DNA of 64,000 nt, taken from NCBI RefSeq assembly GCF_900142985.1, contig NZ_LT670849.1, forward strand, positions 6,092,501 through 6,156,500, given 5' to 3'. The position numbers were made by a program, and so were the translations under genes. The notes below the pieces were generated by a model. The model did no database searches. It was not told the DNA's origin and worked only from the letters and a program-made list of their open reading frames with translations. This document shows, one piece after another, positions 1-8,498 of this stretch. This DNA comes from Bradyrhizobium erythrophlei (lineage in GTDB: Bacteria > Pseudomonadota > Alphaproteobacteria > Rhizobiales > Xanthobacteraceae). Positions within the stretch are counted from its first letter, which is position 1. Every line of letters starts with the position of its first letter.

Positions 1-207
1 CGGACTGCAGGCAATCCCATCCGTATCGTTGGCTATGCGGATAACGATGTCGAAACGCCAGCCGTTTCACCGGGGCTCAATCAACACCGCGAAGCTATTC
101 TGAACGAGCTCATGGCCGGTCACGGTGCATACTCGAACGCCGCATCCGACGACACCGCGTCGACCGGGGTCGATGCATCCAGTTCGCTACCGCGAGCGGC
201 TGAATGA
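1..207 (+). CDS. CaiB/BaiF-type CoA-transferase, C-terminal end (partial)
   Basis: The reading frame is open from base 1 and stops at 205-207, so only the last 68 codons are present. The segment around residues 20-37 ([20 protein letters not shown]) matches the usual tail of class III (CaiB/BaiF) CoA-transferases, in which a proline-rich stretch leads to a G-x-H/N-x-E-x-L-x-E-L helix. The family moves CoA between carboxylic acids in the cytoplasm. The next gene is an enoyl-CoA hydratase less than 40 bases downstream, which fits a CoA-thioester catabolic operon. A low-complexity Ser/Ala tail follows the conserved helix. The active-site aspartate lies outside the window, so substrate and activity cannot be judged. 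Confidence 0.7.
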   Translation, partial: RTAGNPIRIVGYADNDVETPAVSPGLNQHREAILNELMAGHGAYSNAASDDTASTGVDASSSLPRAAE

Positions 208-239
208 CACGGATATCTCCCAAACGCAGGAAACAGGCC

Positions 240-1088
240 ATGAGCAATACGGTTGCAACGATCCGCAAAGACAGCCCGGGACCCTCAGAGCAGTCAGCCG
301 CGGGATCCGAGACCAGTGCGCTACAAACCATTATCGTCGAGCGTCGCGATCGTGTCGGCCTCATTACCTTGAATCGGCCTAAGAGCTTGAACGCTCTGAC
401 CGCTCAAGTTGCGGTCGAGACACTCGCTGCCTTGAAGGCATTCGATGTAGATGATCAGGTCAGGGCTATTGTGATTACCGGTAGTACGCGTGCGTTCGCC
501 GCTGGTGCCGATATCGCTGAAATGGCGGAGAAGCCATTTACCAGTTTCTATATGAGCGACTTTCTGGCCCCATGGGACGAAATCAAAACCATCTCCAAGC
601 CAATCATCGCTGCCGTTGGCGGCTTTGCGCTTGGCGGTGGCTGCGAACTCGCGATGCTCTGCGATTTCATCATTGCGTCCGAGGACGCACAATTCGGTCA
701 ACCGGAGATCAAGCTCGGTATCTTGCCCGGTATGGGGGGGTCGCAGCGGCTGACGCATGCGATCGGAAAATCGCTTGCGATGGATCTCATTCTTACCGGC
801 CGTTCCATCGGAGCGGCCGAAGCGAAGGCTCTCGGTCTTGTTGCGCGCGTCGTACCGAACACCGACCTTCTGCAGGTTGCGCTGGAAGCCGCGCATACGA
901 TTGCCGCCTACAACGCGCCTGCAGTGAAGATGGCCAAGGAAGCGGTCAATCGGGCGTTCGAGGTGCCCCTTTCTGAGGGGGTGCGCCATGAGCGTCTTCT
1001 GTTCCAGGCCGCCTTCGCGACTGAAGGGCAGAAGGAGGGTATGAACGCCTTCGTCAACAAGCGGGCTCCGGTCTTCCGCCATCGCTGA
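240..1088 (+). CDS. enoyl-CoA hydratase/isomerase (crotonase family)
   Basis: This 282-residue cytoplasmic crotonase-fold protein probably hydrates a trans-2-enoyl-CoA. The N-terminal strand-turn [15 protein letters not shown], the oxyanion-hole segment ([20 protein letters not shown]) and the second glutamate motif ([15 protein letters not shown]) are all present, so both catalytic glutamates of classical hydratases are kept. The ATG at 240 is preferred over an in-frame ATG at 204 because AGGAAACAGGCC sits just before it; the 204 ATG overlaps the upstream stop. It lies in the same direction as the CoA-transferase fragment and probably shares its transcript. About 25 residues before the crotonase domain are of no clear type. 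The family is certain; the substrate is unknown. Confidence 0.92.
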   Translation: MSNTVATIRKDSPGPSEQSAAGSETSALQTIIVERRDRVGLITLNRPKSLNALTAQVAVETLAALKAFDVDDQVRAIVITGSTRAFAAGADIAEMAEKPFTSFYMSDFLAPWDEIKTISKPIIAAVGGFALGGGCELAMLCDFIIASEDAQFGQPEIKLGILPGMGGSQRLTHAIGKSLAMDLILTGRSIGAAEAKALGLVARVVPNTDLLQVALEAAHTIAAYNAPAVKMAKEAVNRAFEVPLSEGVRHERLLFQAAFATEGQKEGMNAFVNKRAPVFRHR

Positions 1089-1190
1089 GATGCTCTGCAT
1101 TCTCGGAGGAGGCGGCGATGGGCGCGATCCCGACACATAGTTGTATTGGCTGGGCCTCGTAGCGCATAAGTCTAACAGTTGGAGAAAGCG

Positions 1191-2828
1191 TTGGTTACCA
1201 GCATCGAATTGGACGGCGACTACGATTACATTGTCGTAGGAGCTGGAACGGCGGGGTGCGTCGTTGCGAATCGATTGTCGATCGATAGAAACAACCGCGT
1301 TCTGGTTCTGGAAGCCGGGGATAATGACAACTGGATCTGGTTCCATGTTCCAGTCGGCTACCTGTTTGCTATCGGTAATCCGCGTTCGGACTGGATGTTC
1401 GAGACAGAGAACGAACCGGGCCTCAATGGCCGTTCGCTTAAATATCCTCGTGGCAAGGTGATTGGCGGTTCGTCTGCGATCAACGCCATGATCTCCATGC
1501 GCGGCCAGGCGGCTGACTATGATCATTGGCGTCAACTGGGCCTCACCGGCTGGGGCTGGAATGATGTACGCCCGGTCTTCAAGCGCGTTGACGATCATTT
1601 TATGGGTGAATCAGAACATCACGGCGTTGGTGGTGAGTGGCGCGTGGAGTTGCCGCGGGTAAAATGGGATGTCCTCGATAGGGTCGCGGAGGCAGCCGTC
1701 GAGATGGGTATCCCGATGACGCCCGATTTCAACACCGGGGACAATACAGGGGTCGGGTACTTCCACGTCAATCAGAAGCGCGGCTTTCGCTGGTCGTCGG
1801 CGCGCGGCTTTCTGAAGCCTGCGCTGGATCGCGCCAATTTGCGCCTCGAAACAGGGGTTTTGGTCGAAAAGGTGCTGTTTGACGGCAAGCGTGCCGTCGG
1901 TGTCCGATTTCGGCAGCGTGGGCGGACGATCGAGGTTCGCGCGAAAGGCGAAGTCATCCTGTGCGCCGGCTCTATCGGTTCGCCGCAGATTCTCCAGCTT
2001 TCTGGTGTGGGACCGCCTGCGTCGTTGCGGCAATTTGGCATCAAAGTCGTCGCCGACCGGCTTGGCGTAGGTGGCAATCTGCAAGACCATCTGCAACAGA
2101 GGGCTATCTACCGGGTGCACGGCATCAAGACGCTCAACGAGACTTACCACTCGCTGGCTGGGCGCGCGCGGATGGGCATCGAATACGCGTTGTTCCGGCG
2201 CGGCCCTCTCACTATGGCGCCATCTCAGCTTGGTATTTTCACGACCTCGTCGCGAGATTTCGATCGCGCAAACATTCAGTTTCACGTCCAACCACTCTCG
2301 CTTGATAAATTTGGCGACCCCCTGCACCGCTTCCCCGCGATCACGGTTTCGGCCTGCAATCTTCGGCCGACCTCCCGCGGCACCGTCCGCCTTCGCTCGG
2401 CTGACCCCTCAGCGAAACCGGTCATCGCACCTAACTATCTTTCGACCAACGAGGATCGGAGGGTCGCCGCCGATGCGATCCGTGTTACGCGCCGCTTGAT
2501 GAAGCAGAAAGCCCTCAGCCGGTTTCACCCAAACGAGTATCTTCCCGGGCCGTCGGTCGATGACAGCGATGCCGCCCTTGCCAAGGCCGCCGGCGACATC
2601 GGAACGACGATCTTTCACCCAGTCGGCACAGCAAAAATGGGATTGGAGCACGACCCTCTCACGGTTGTGGATCAGCACTTGCGCGTGATTGGCCTGGATA
2701 GGCTACGCGTTATCGATGCATCGATAATGCCGACCATTACCTCGGGCAACACCAATACGCCGACAATCATGATCGCAGACAAGGGAGCGCAGTATGTGTT
2801 GTCCGATGCCCCATTTCGATTGGTCTAG
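1191..2828 (+). CDS. GMC-family FAD oxidoreductase (choline/alcohol dehydrogenase type)
   Basis: A 545-residue flavoprotein of the glucose-methanol-choline family, expected to oxidise an alcohol to an aldehyde. The FAD Rossmann motif GAGTAGCVVANRLS is near the N-terminus, the second signature (GSIGSPQILQLSGVGP) is in the middle, and the C-terminal active-site segment contains HPVGTAKMG and later SGNTNTPTIMIADK, supplying the His and Asn that flank the flavin. I chose the TTG at 1191 because GGAG (1181-1184) lies six bases before it; another in-frame TTG at 1179 would include that site. There is no signal peptide, so it is cytoplasmic. It follows the CoA-linked genes by about 100 bases and may oxidise a side-chain alcohol in the same pathway; that link is inference. 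Confidence 0.92.
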   Translation: MVTSIELDGDYDYIVVGAGTAGCVVANRLSIDRNNRVLVLEAGDNDNWIWFHVPVGYLFAIGNPRSDWMFETENEPGLNGRSLKYPRGKVIGGSSAINAMISMRGQAADYDHWRQLGLTGWGWNDVRPVFKRVDDHFMGESEHHGVGGEWRVELPRVKWDVLDRVAEAAVEMGIPMTPDFNTGDNTGVGYFHVNQKRGFRWSSARGFLKPALDRANLRLETGVLVEKVLFDGKRAVGVRFRQRGRTIEVRAKGEVILCAGSIGSPQILQLSGVGPPASLRQFGIKVVADRLGVGGNLQDHLQQRAIYRVHGIKTLNETYHSLAGRARMGIEYALFRRGPLTMAPSQLGIFTTSSRDFDRANIQFHVQPLSLDKFGDPLHRFPAITVSACNLRPTSRGTVRLRSADPSAKPVIAPNYLSTNEDRRVAADAIRVTRRLMKQKALSRFHPNEYLPGPSVDDSDAALAKAAGDIGTTIFHPVGTAKMGLEHDPLTVVDQHLRVIGLDRLRVIDASIMPTITSGNTNTPTIMIADKGAQYVLSDAPFRLV

Positions 2829-3170
2829 GATAAGTAATTATAAATCGTCGCCCGCATAAGATCATAGTCGGCTCGGTGGGTAATGGACCGCAAGCCCGAA
2901 CACAGCATTCCATTATTTGCTGATGGTCGCTGTCGGCGAAGACAAAGAAACAAGACCCGGCCGAAGCCGGGTCCCAAGTTCTCGGATCGGAGAAAGACGA
3001 CCAGAGACGAATGGCAGATGGCCAGCCTCTAGCTCTCAACGCAAGATCACGGCATCGAAGAATATCGACCGCGCGCAGAGCCCTGGTGAGTTTCTTCAAG
3101 ATATCAGTCTGCCAAAGGCCGGTGTTCAAGAGAGCATATCGCGTTTGATCACGATGGCGTCGCCGCAAAA
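2829..3170. other. intergenic region between convergent genes
   Basis: Gap between the GMC gene (plus) and the NTF2-like gene (minus). Apart from the minus-strand hairpin at 2954-2973 I see no gene-like sequence; the short open frames have no family signature. Confidence 0.6.
2944..2973 (-). terminator. rho-independent terminator with TTCG tetraloop
   Basis: Read on the minus strand, GACCCGGC-TTCG-GCCGGGTC forms a perfect 8-bp stem (plus-strand 2954-2973) and is followed by TTGTTTCTTTG. The very stable UUCG-type loop and T-rich tail fit an intrinsic terminator for the minus-strand transcript that includes the NTF2-like gene, about 200 bases upstream of it. Confidence 0.75.
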
Positions 3171-3545
3171 TCAACCGTGAAGATGGAAGACCTTGTTCAT
3201 GATTTGCCACTTGCCGTCCAATTTCAGTAGCGTGAACATGTCCGTAAAACGCGATCCCGTCCAGTTGTCGATCTCCAAACGCACGTTCGCGATCGTGCCA
3301 ACGATGTCGATTTCCGAAATGCGGGATTTGATCCCCGTGGCGGGCCCGTTCGAGTCGTTCCAGTCGTAGAGTCCCTGAATAGGTCCTGCAAAAAGATCAG
3401 ATCCCACGTATCCAAAAATCGTAGCGTCTTTGTGGAAGGCGGGTTTCATATCACTTCCTTTGCCCGATTTTGCGCCGTCCAGATAGTGTTGAACGACTTT
3501 TGTGATGGCTTCATAATCGCCCAAATTCGTAGCTGTGCCACTCAT
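3171..3545 (-). CDS. NTF2-like / putative lumazine-binding-type protein
   Basis: A 124-residue soluble protein with the cone-fold pattern of the nuclear transport factor 2 superfamily: an N-terminal helix (YEAITKVVQHYLDG), a DATIFGYVG turn, and C-terminal strands ending in LLKLDGKWQIMNKVFH, the standard close of SnoaL/DUF4440/lumazine-binding-2 members. GGGAG about seven bases before the ATG supports the start. Members range from polyketide cyclases and dehydratases to non-enzymatic binding proteins, so no reaction can be assigned. It lies downstream of the MocR-type regulator on the same strand, with a terminator behind it, and could be a target of that regulator. Confidence 0.75.
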   Translation of the reverse strand: MSGTATNLGDYEAITKVVQHYLDGAKSGKGSDMKPAFHKDATIFGYVGSDLFAGPIQGLYDWNDSNGPATGIKSRISEIDIVGTIANVRLEIDNWTGSRFTDMFTLLKLDGKWQIMNKVFHLHG

Positions 3546-3851
3546 CGATTTGCTCCCTTGTGGTGTCTACCAGCAGCGCCATGACCGAAGTGGAAAACAC
3601 CCGCCGGCGCTCCTAACTGCCGGCGCCGTCGCAGTAGGAACTCGCCCGCAATTTCCGGGAATAACCTAATAAAGTGGGAGCCGTCATCACAGCGCCGGTG
3701 CAGGCAAAGCCGATGGTACCGGTTTCGCGCCACATATTGAGCTTGTGGCACTGTCTCGCATCCGCGGGCGATAAAATTGCTGAGGTCGTAAGCCCATGGT
3801 GCGTGCCAGGCTGTAGAGTAGGTCAGCCGTGGTCGACTCCCCTTCTCGTAT
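3546..3851. other. intergenic gap, no feature recognised
   Basis: About 300 bases between the NTF2-like gene and the end of the MocR-type regulator, both on the minus strand. It must hold the ribosome-binding site of the NTF2-like gene and perhaps its promoter, but I see no gene or clear hairpin. Confidence 0.5.
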
Positions 3852-5315
3852 TCAAAGCGCCTTGGCGAGCCTTGAGATTCCCTCTTCGATGGCCGGTTCC
3901 GGCAGCGCTGCAAATCCCAACAAGAGATACCGATCGCAATTCTCCAGGTAATCCGCGTCCCCGATATTCCAGTCACGTAGCGTATAGACGCCAATCTGCT
4001 GCTTTAACATCCGCGTCTGTAGCTTAACAGCGCTAGGAAAATCCGGCGGCAGTTCCCATACCAAGTGCGTGCCACAATGCACCGGGTTTGTCTGGACGGA
4101 TCCGACGTGTTTTTGAAGCGCTGCGACCAGGCAGTCGCGCCGTGCCATATAGGTTCTGCGAATTTTTCTCAGGTGCTTTTCGAAGGCGCCAGTTTCGATG
4201 AAATCGTTCAGCACGGCCTGTTCGAGCCACGGAACACCGGTGCATGGAAAGCCGTGATCGAGTAGTGAAGCCGCGTGGACGGCAGGATTCACCAAGTGGG
4301 GCGGCAGGATCATGTATCCCACCCTCAGCCCCGGGCCGATGGAAGCCGCAAAAGAGCCGACGTGGACCACCCGTCCGTGGGTGTCGAGGCTTTTCAGCGG
4401 CAGCGGCGGTGAGCCCTGATACCGAATCTCGGTGTCGAAATCGACTTCGACAATATGGGAATCGGTTTGATTAGCCCAGTCCAGCAATGCTTCGCGTCTG
4501 GATGCTGACAACATGACGCCCATCGGATACTGACGGGCTGGTGTGACGAAGGCGACGCTCGCCCCAGATTGCGGCACATGTTCTACGACGATACCACTTT
4601 GATCGACAGGAACGGGTGCAATCTTTGCGCCGTAGGCCCGAAAAAGATCCGCAGTTGCACTGCAGCCGGGCGCTTCCACTGCCACCGTCGTACCCGCGCG
4701 GACGAAGAGGTGAGCGGCGACATTCAGCGCCTGCTGAACGCCGGTGACAATTACGATTTGATCTGGGCTGCATGAAATCCCGTGAGAAGCGCCCAGATAC
4801 CCGGCGAGTGTTTCACGCAACTCGCGAAGTCCTTTCGGAGTACCCGAATACGTCAGGTTGAATTTCGAAGATTGCATACGCCAATTGGTTAGCCGGCGCC
4901 AAACGTTGCGTGGAAAACAGGCGGGGTCAGTGCTCTCGAGCGCAAAGTCGAAAACGATTTCATTGGGAAATATGTATCGCGTCGCGTCGTCCACAGCCGG
5001 AACGCACAGGTGGACCGGTTTCGTGTGGGCGGTCTGGATCGAACGGTCAACAACTGACAACGAGTTGTCGGGAAGCGCTGTTGACACGTATGTTCCAGCG
5101 CCCTCCCGAGACTCCAGGTACCCTTCCGCTGTCAATGCTTCATAAGCGAGTATGATCGTATTGCGGGACACCCCGAGCTGCTCGCTCAATGCACGGCTGC
5201 CGGGAAGGCGTGTGCCGGGCCGCAGGCGGCCAGACACAATCAACCCATAGATTTGATTGAAAACCTGTCCTTGCAGTGATGCAGCCGAAAGGTCAATTTC
5301 AAGGGCTAACTGCAT
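3852..5315 (-). CDS. MocR/GabR-type transcriptional regulator lacking the PLP lysine
   Basis: A 487-residue two-domain regulator. Residues 10-80 form a GntR winged helix (LSAASLQGQVFNQIYGLI, LPGSRALSEQLGVSRNT, YLESREGAGTYV). Residues about 130-487 form a fold-type I aminotransferase domain ending in LLLGFAALPEPAIEEGI. In active MocR proteins the internal aldimine lysine lies in G-S/T-F-S-K-x-L-x-P-G-L-R. Here that segment is GSFAASIGPGLRVGY, so the expected lysine is Ala324 and the preceding serine is Ala323. The pyridine-contact segment normally read as E-D-D-Y-D is EVDFD, so the tyrosine is also changed. AGGAG precedes the ATG by about seven bases. It probably controls nearby genes but may sense a ligand without a covalent PLP Schiff base. 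Confidence 0.9.
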   Translation of the reverse strand: MQLALEIDLSAASLQGQVFNQIYGLIVSGRLRPGTRLPGSRALSEQLGVSRNTIILAYEALTAEGYLESREGAGTYVSTALPDNSLSVVDRSIQTAHTKPVHLCVPAVDDATRYIFPNEIVFDFALESTDPACFPRNVWRRLTNWRMQSSKFNLTYSGTPKGLRELRETLAGYLGASHGISCSPDQIVIVTGVQQALNVAAHLFVRAGTTVAVEAPGCSATADLFRAYGAKIAPVPVDQSGIVVEHVPQSGASVAFVTPARQYPMGVMLSASRREALLDWANQTDSHIVEVDFDTEIRYQGSPPLPLKSLDTHGRVVHVGSFAASIGPGLRVGYMILPPHLVNPAVHAASLLDHGFPCTGVPWLEQAVLNDFIETGAFEKHLRKIRRTYMARRDCLVAALQKHVGSVQTNPVHCGTHLVWELPPDFPSAVKLQTRMLKQQIGVYTLRDWNIGDADYLENCDRYLLLGFAALPEPAIEEGISRLAKAL

Positions 5316-5485
5316 ATGCAGCTCCTATCGTCCATCCGACAGTCGATATTTCGCGAAATCTGCTGGCCGCAATCGGCGTTCCCGCTCTGAGTTCGTCGCG
5401 ATCAGAGAGCGTCTTGTCAACGACCGAGAGGCGACGCGGTACCCGAAATTGCCATCAACGCCCGGAGTCTGCGGATAGCGTATGG

Positions 5486-6859
5486 CTAGGCGCCGCTCGC
5501 CGCAAGCATTTCAGAAATCCTGGTGAATTTCTCTCGCGGCTTGCCCAGGGGCAGGCCGCGCGCTCTTTCCGCCTGATCAATCATCTCCCAATCATGGAAA
5601 GAGATTGGCCGCACCGACCGCTGCGCCAACAGCGAAACCGTCGCTTCGCGGCCAGGCTTGTGCTGAGGGCTGAAGTTCGGCAGGTCCGTCAGAAGGGTCG
5701 CAACGGTTGCCATGCTATCGGCCCGGTTCGTTCCAATAATCCCAGTCGGCCCACGTTTAATCCAACCGGTGACGTAGACAGGAAATCCGGCCGGTGATGT
5801 CACTTCCGCGCGGCCGTCTTTGTTGGGGATCGTGCCGAGCTTCTCATCAAATGGCACCCCTTCCAACGGGATTCCGCTGTATCCGACACTGCGAATCATC
5901 AGTCCTGCTTTGATCGACACCATCTGACCGGTACCGACCGCCTGCTGACGACCGGCGGGACCAACGAGCCGAGTTCGCTCAAGAACAAGCTCTTCGAGTC
6001 TGAGCCCCCCACGTGCTTCTCGTGGACTCAAGAGGAAGTGGATACGGCAGCATTTCGGCTTTTCCTGTCGACGGGAGGCAAAGCTTCGGAAGATTTCAAA
6101 ATTGCGTGGGCGAGCGGGCTCGCGGACGTCGTTCAGTTCGGATTTACAGGTGTCACCCAACAGCAAATGATCCGGATCTACACAGGGATCACATTCGGAC
6201 AGTTGACCGAGTTCGCGCAGTTCCTTGGTGGTAAAGCGCGCCTGAACCGGCCCTCTGCGCCCAATGAGATGAATCTCGCGAATGCGGCTTTCGGCCAAGG
6301 CCTCCAGCGCATGTGCCGCAATATCGGTCTTTCTCAATTCGTCGACCGACTTCGCCAGGATTCGGCAGACGTCGATGGCAACGTTGCCCTGACCGATGAT
6401 GATGGCGGATTCACCCGAGAAATCGAATTCGAGATCGCGGTAATCGGGATGTCCATTGTACCACCCGACAAACGAAGTCGCGGCGTGACACCCCTGAATA
6501 TCTTCACCGGGGATTCCAAGCTTCCGGTCCGTCGCCGCTCCCGTGGCAAAAATCACCGCGTGATAGCAATCTGCCAACTCCTTGAGGGTGAAATCCTTGC
6601 CGAATGACGCATTGCCAATGAACGAAAAACACGGGTGGCGAGCGATCTCTGCGTAGGTGTCCGCGACATCCTTCAATCGCGGGTGATCGGGCGCGACACC
6701 ATAGCGGACCAACCCATAAGGGACCGGGAGGCGTTCGAGAATGTCGACCTCGGTTGTGTGCTCCGATTGCAGGAGCGCCTCGGCGGCGTAAAAACCGCTT
6801 GGACCGCTTCCCACGATCGCAACACGCAAGGGGTTAACGACTGTTCCAATTCCGTTCAC
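5486..6859 (-). CDS. ferredoxin-NADP+ reductase, adrenodoxin-reductase type (FprA-like)
   Basis: A 457-residue FAD enzyme that moves electrons between NADP(H) and a ferredoxin. The FAD motif VGSGPSGFYAAEAL is at the N-terminus, followed by PVPYGLVRYGVAPDH typical of the adrenodoxin-reductase/FprA group. The NADP fold has GQGNVAIDVCR and LIGRRGP, and the group hallmark WIKRGPTGIIGTNRADS is near residue 370. The start is GTG at 6857-6859 with only a weak ribosome-binding site. It lies directly downstream of a 7Fe-type ferredoxin on the same strand, its likely partner, and both sit beside a molybdoenzyme. There is no signal peptide, so it is cytoplasmic. Direction of electron flow in vivo is inferred only. 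Confidence 0.93.
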   Translation of the reverse strand: MNGIGTVVNPLRVAIVGSGPSGFYAAEALLQSEHTTEVDILERLPVPYGLVRYGVAPDHPRLKDVADTYAEIARHPCFSFIGNASFGKDFTLKELADCYHAVIFATGAATDRKLGIPGEDIQGCHAATSFVGWYNGHPDYRDLEFDFSGESAIIIGQGNVAIDVCRILAKSVDELRKTDIAAHALEALAESRIREIHLIGRRGPVQARFTTKELRELGQLSECDPCVDPDHLLLGDTCKSELNDVREPARPRNFEIFRSFASRRQEKPKCCRIHFLLSPREARGGLRLEELVLERTRLVGPAGRQQAVGTGQMVSIKAGLMIRSVGYSGIPLEGVPFDEKLGTIPNKDGRAEVTSPAGFPVYVTGWIKRGPTGIIGTNRADSMATVATLLTDLPNFSPQHKPGREATVSLLAQRSVRPISFHDWEMIDQAERARGLPLGKPREKFTRISEMLAASGA

Positions 6860-6895
6860 AGCGAGCCATCAGCTGGTTAAATGCGTTTAGGTCGC

Positions 6896-7201
6896 TCAGA
6901 AGCCCAGGGCGGCTCGCCGCTCCTCGGCGCCTGCCAATGGCGTTTGCTTGGTCCGGATCACTGGGGTCCCGCTCGATTTCTCGGCGTTTATTTCAACCCA
7001 CATCAGTTCGTCTTTCGAAAGATCTGCGCTTTCGCTGATAGCCTGAACAGGGCAAGCTGGAACACATGCGGCGCAGTCGACGCAGGCTATCGGATCAATG
7101 TACATGCGCTGATCGTCGCCATGGAAACACGCCACCGGACAGGTCAGAACGCAATCCGTGAATCTACAACCGTTACAGTTCCCGGTAACCACGTGGGGCA
7201 T
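6896..7201 (-). CDS. 7Fe-type ferredoxin ([3Fe-4S][4Fe-4S], FdxA-like)
   Basis: A 101-residue ferredoxin with cysteines at 9, 12, 17, 21 and 25 in the first half (CNGCRFTDCVLTCP) and 40, 43, 46 and 50 in the second (CVDCAACVPACP). This spacing matches the FdxA group, which carries one 3Fe and one 4Fe cluster. The C-terminal tail of about 45 residues is the usual non-cluster extension. GAGGAAC lies before the ATG. It lies between the MoaA paralogue and the ferredoxin reductase on the same strand, with a 36-base gap to the reductase, so they are probably co-transcribed. It is the obvious carrier between that reductase and the nearby molybdoenzyme, although this pairing is inferred from position. 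Confidence 0.93.
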   Translation of the reverse strand: MPHVVTGNCNGCRFTDCVLTCPVACFHGDDQRMYIDPIACVDCAACVPACPVQAISESADLSKDELMWVEINAEKSSGTPVIRTKQTPLAGAEERRAALGF

Positions 7202-7237
7202 GGTCGTTCCTCATTCGAACGTCGTTTTGGCGGTGGA

Positions 7238-8227
7238 TCAACCGCCGGTTGCTGCCATGATCCGCAAGATCTTCTCAGGCTTTTCGTTGAACTCGTGGCG
7301 CTCCGGTTTTAGCATCATTGCTGAACGAAGGGCCTCCACGATCTCCGCGTCGCTGGCGCCGCGGCGCAACAGCGGACCGAACGCCATCTGATCGCGCTGA
7401 CCGAGGCAAAGATACATCGTACCGTCGACTGCCAGCCGTACTCGATTGCAAGTGGCGCAGAAATGTTCAGACAGCGCGGTGATAAAGCCGATGCTAAGTC
7501 GACCATCTGGCGATTTCATGTATCGGGCCGGTCCTCCGCCAGGTACGTCGGCTGCGACGAGGCCGCGTTCCTGCTGCAAGCGCCGGCGGATCGGTTGGAG
7601 GTCGAGATACTGGGTATTTCGACCTGTCGCGCCCATTGGCATCGCTTCGATTAGGCGAAGAACAAATCCTTGCTCGACGCAGAAATCAATCATGTCGTCG
7701 ATTTCATCGTCATTCACGCCGCGCATCGCGACCATATTGATTTTTATCGGCGCGAAGCCGGCTTCCTTGGCGGCCCCCAGGCCGGCCAGGATTTGGTCGA
7801 GAACATCGCGCCCGCAGATCGTGGCGACGCGATCGGCGCGAAGAGAATCCAGACTGACGTTGACGCGCCGTACACCGGCTTCTCTCAACGGTGCCGCGAA
7901 TGCATGCAATCGAGTCGCATTGGTGCTCAAAGACAGGTCATCGATGCCCGGTATCGCTGCAAGTCTCGCCGCAAGAATGGGCAAGTCTCGCCGCACGAGC
8001 GGCTCGCCACCTGTAAGTCGGATACGCTTCAGTCCACGAGACGCCATGATCGAGATCAGGCGCTCGATTTCCTCGAACCGCAACCAAGAGGATGGTTCCT
8101 GAAACCCACGAAACCCCTTTGGAATGCAGTAGGTGCAGCGCAAGTCGCATCGGTCGGTGACCGAAAGCCGCAAGTACTCAATTCGGCGCCCGAACGTGTC
8201 TATCAGGAGTGGAGGTTGCGATCTCAT
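7238..8227 (-). CDS. moaA: GTP 3',8-cyclase, MoaA paralogue (molybdopterin biosynthesis)
   Basis: A 329-residue radical-SAM enzyme of molybdenum cofactor synthesis, which converts GTP into the 3',8-cyclo intermediate. The SAM cluster motif is C27-x3-C31-x2-C34 (CDLRCTYC) after the MoaA opening IDTFGRRIEYLRLSVTDR. LTGGEPLVRRD follows, the second cluster motif is CATCNRVRL with a further Cys 13 residues on, and the protein ends in Gly-Gly as functional MoaA does. The open frame extends upstream to 8575, but homology begins at the ATG at 8227, so I use that; its ribosome-binding site is weak. It is head to head with a molybdoenzyme gene, with a 271-base spacer, so it probably boosts cofactor supply to it. 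Confidence 0.9.
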   Translation of the reverse strand: MRSQPPLLIDTFGRRIEYLRLSVTDRCDLRCTYCIPKGFRGFQEPSSWLRFEEIERLISIMASRGLKRIRLTGGEPLVRRDLPILAARLAAIPGIDDLSLSTNATRLHAFAAPLREAGVRRVNVSLDSLRADRVATICGRDVLDQILAGLGAAKEAGFAPIKINMVAMRGVNDDEIDDMIDFCVEQGFVLRLIEAMPMGATGRNTQYLDLQPIRRRLQQERGLVAADVPGGGPARYMKSPDGRLSIGFITALSEHFCATCNRVRLAVDGTMYLCLGQRDQMAFGPLLRRGASDAEIVEALRSAMMLKPERHEFNEKPEKILRIMAATGG

Positions 8228-8498
8228 AATGATGTTACCGCGGCCCTTGCTCGGCATGAAAAGCGCGTAACCCAGCGATCGTTGATGATCCGACCCAAAG
8301 GCTTGATCCGTGAAGTACCGGTACAAATGAAAGGCCTGAGTCCGGCCGGACCGCAAAGCCGAGCCGGCACCAAGAGATTCAAGGCCACCGGTACTCAATT
8401 CGATTGAGCCGATGGATTTAACTGCGAAAAGGCCGCTCTTGGAGACCGTAAGTCCCGAGCGCAGAGTTCCCTGACCGAACGGTAGAAGGAATACGCCG

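Noticed and set aside
2917..3180. Plus-strand frame of 87 codons between the GMC gene and the NTF2-like gene
   Set aside because: It spans the minus-strand terminator hairpin and overlaps the NTF2-like gene end, with no family signature; treated as non-coding.
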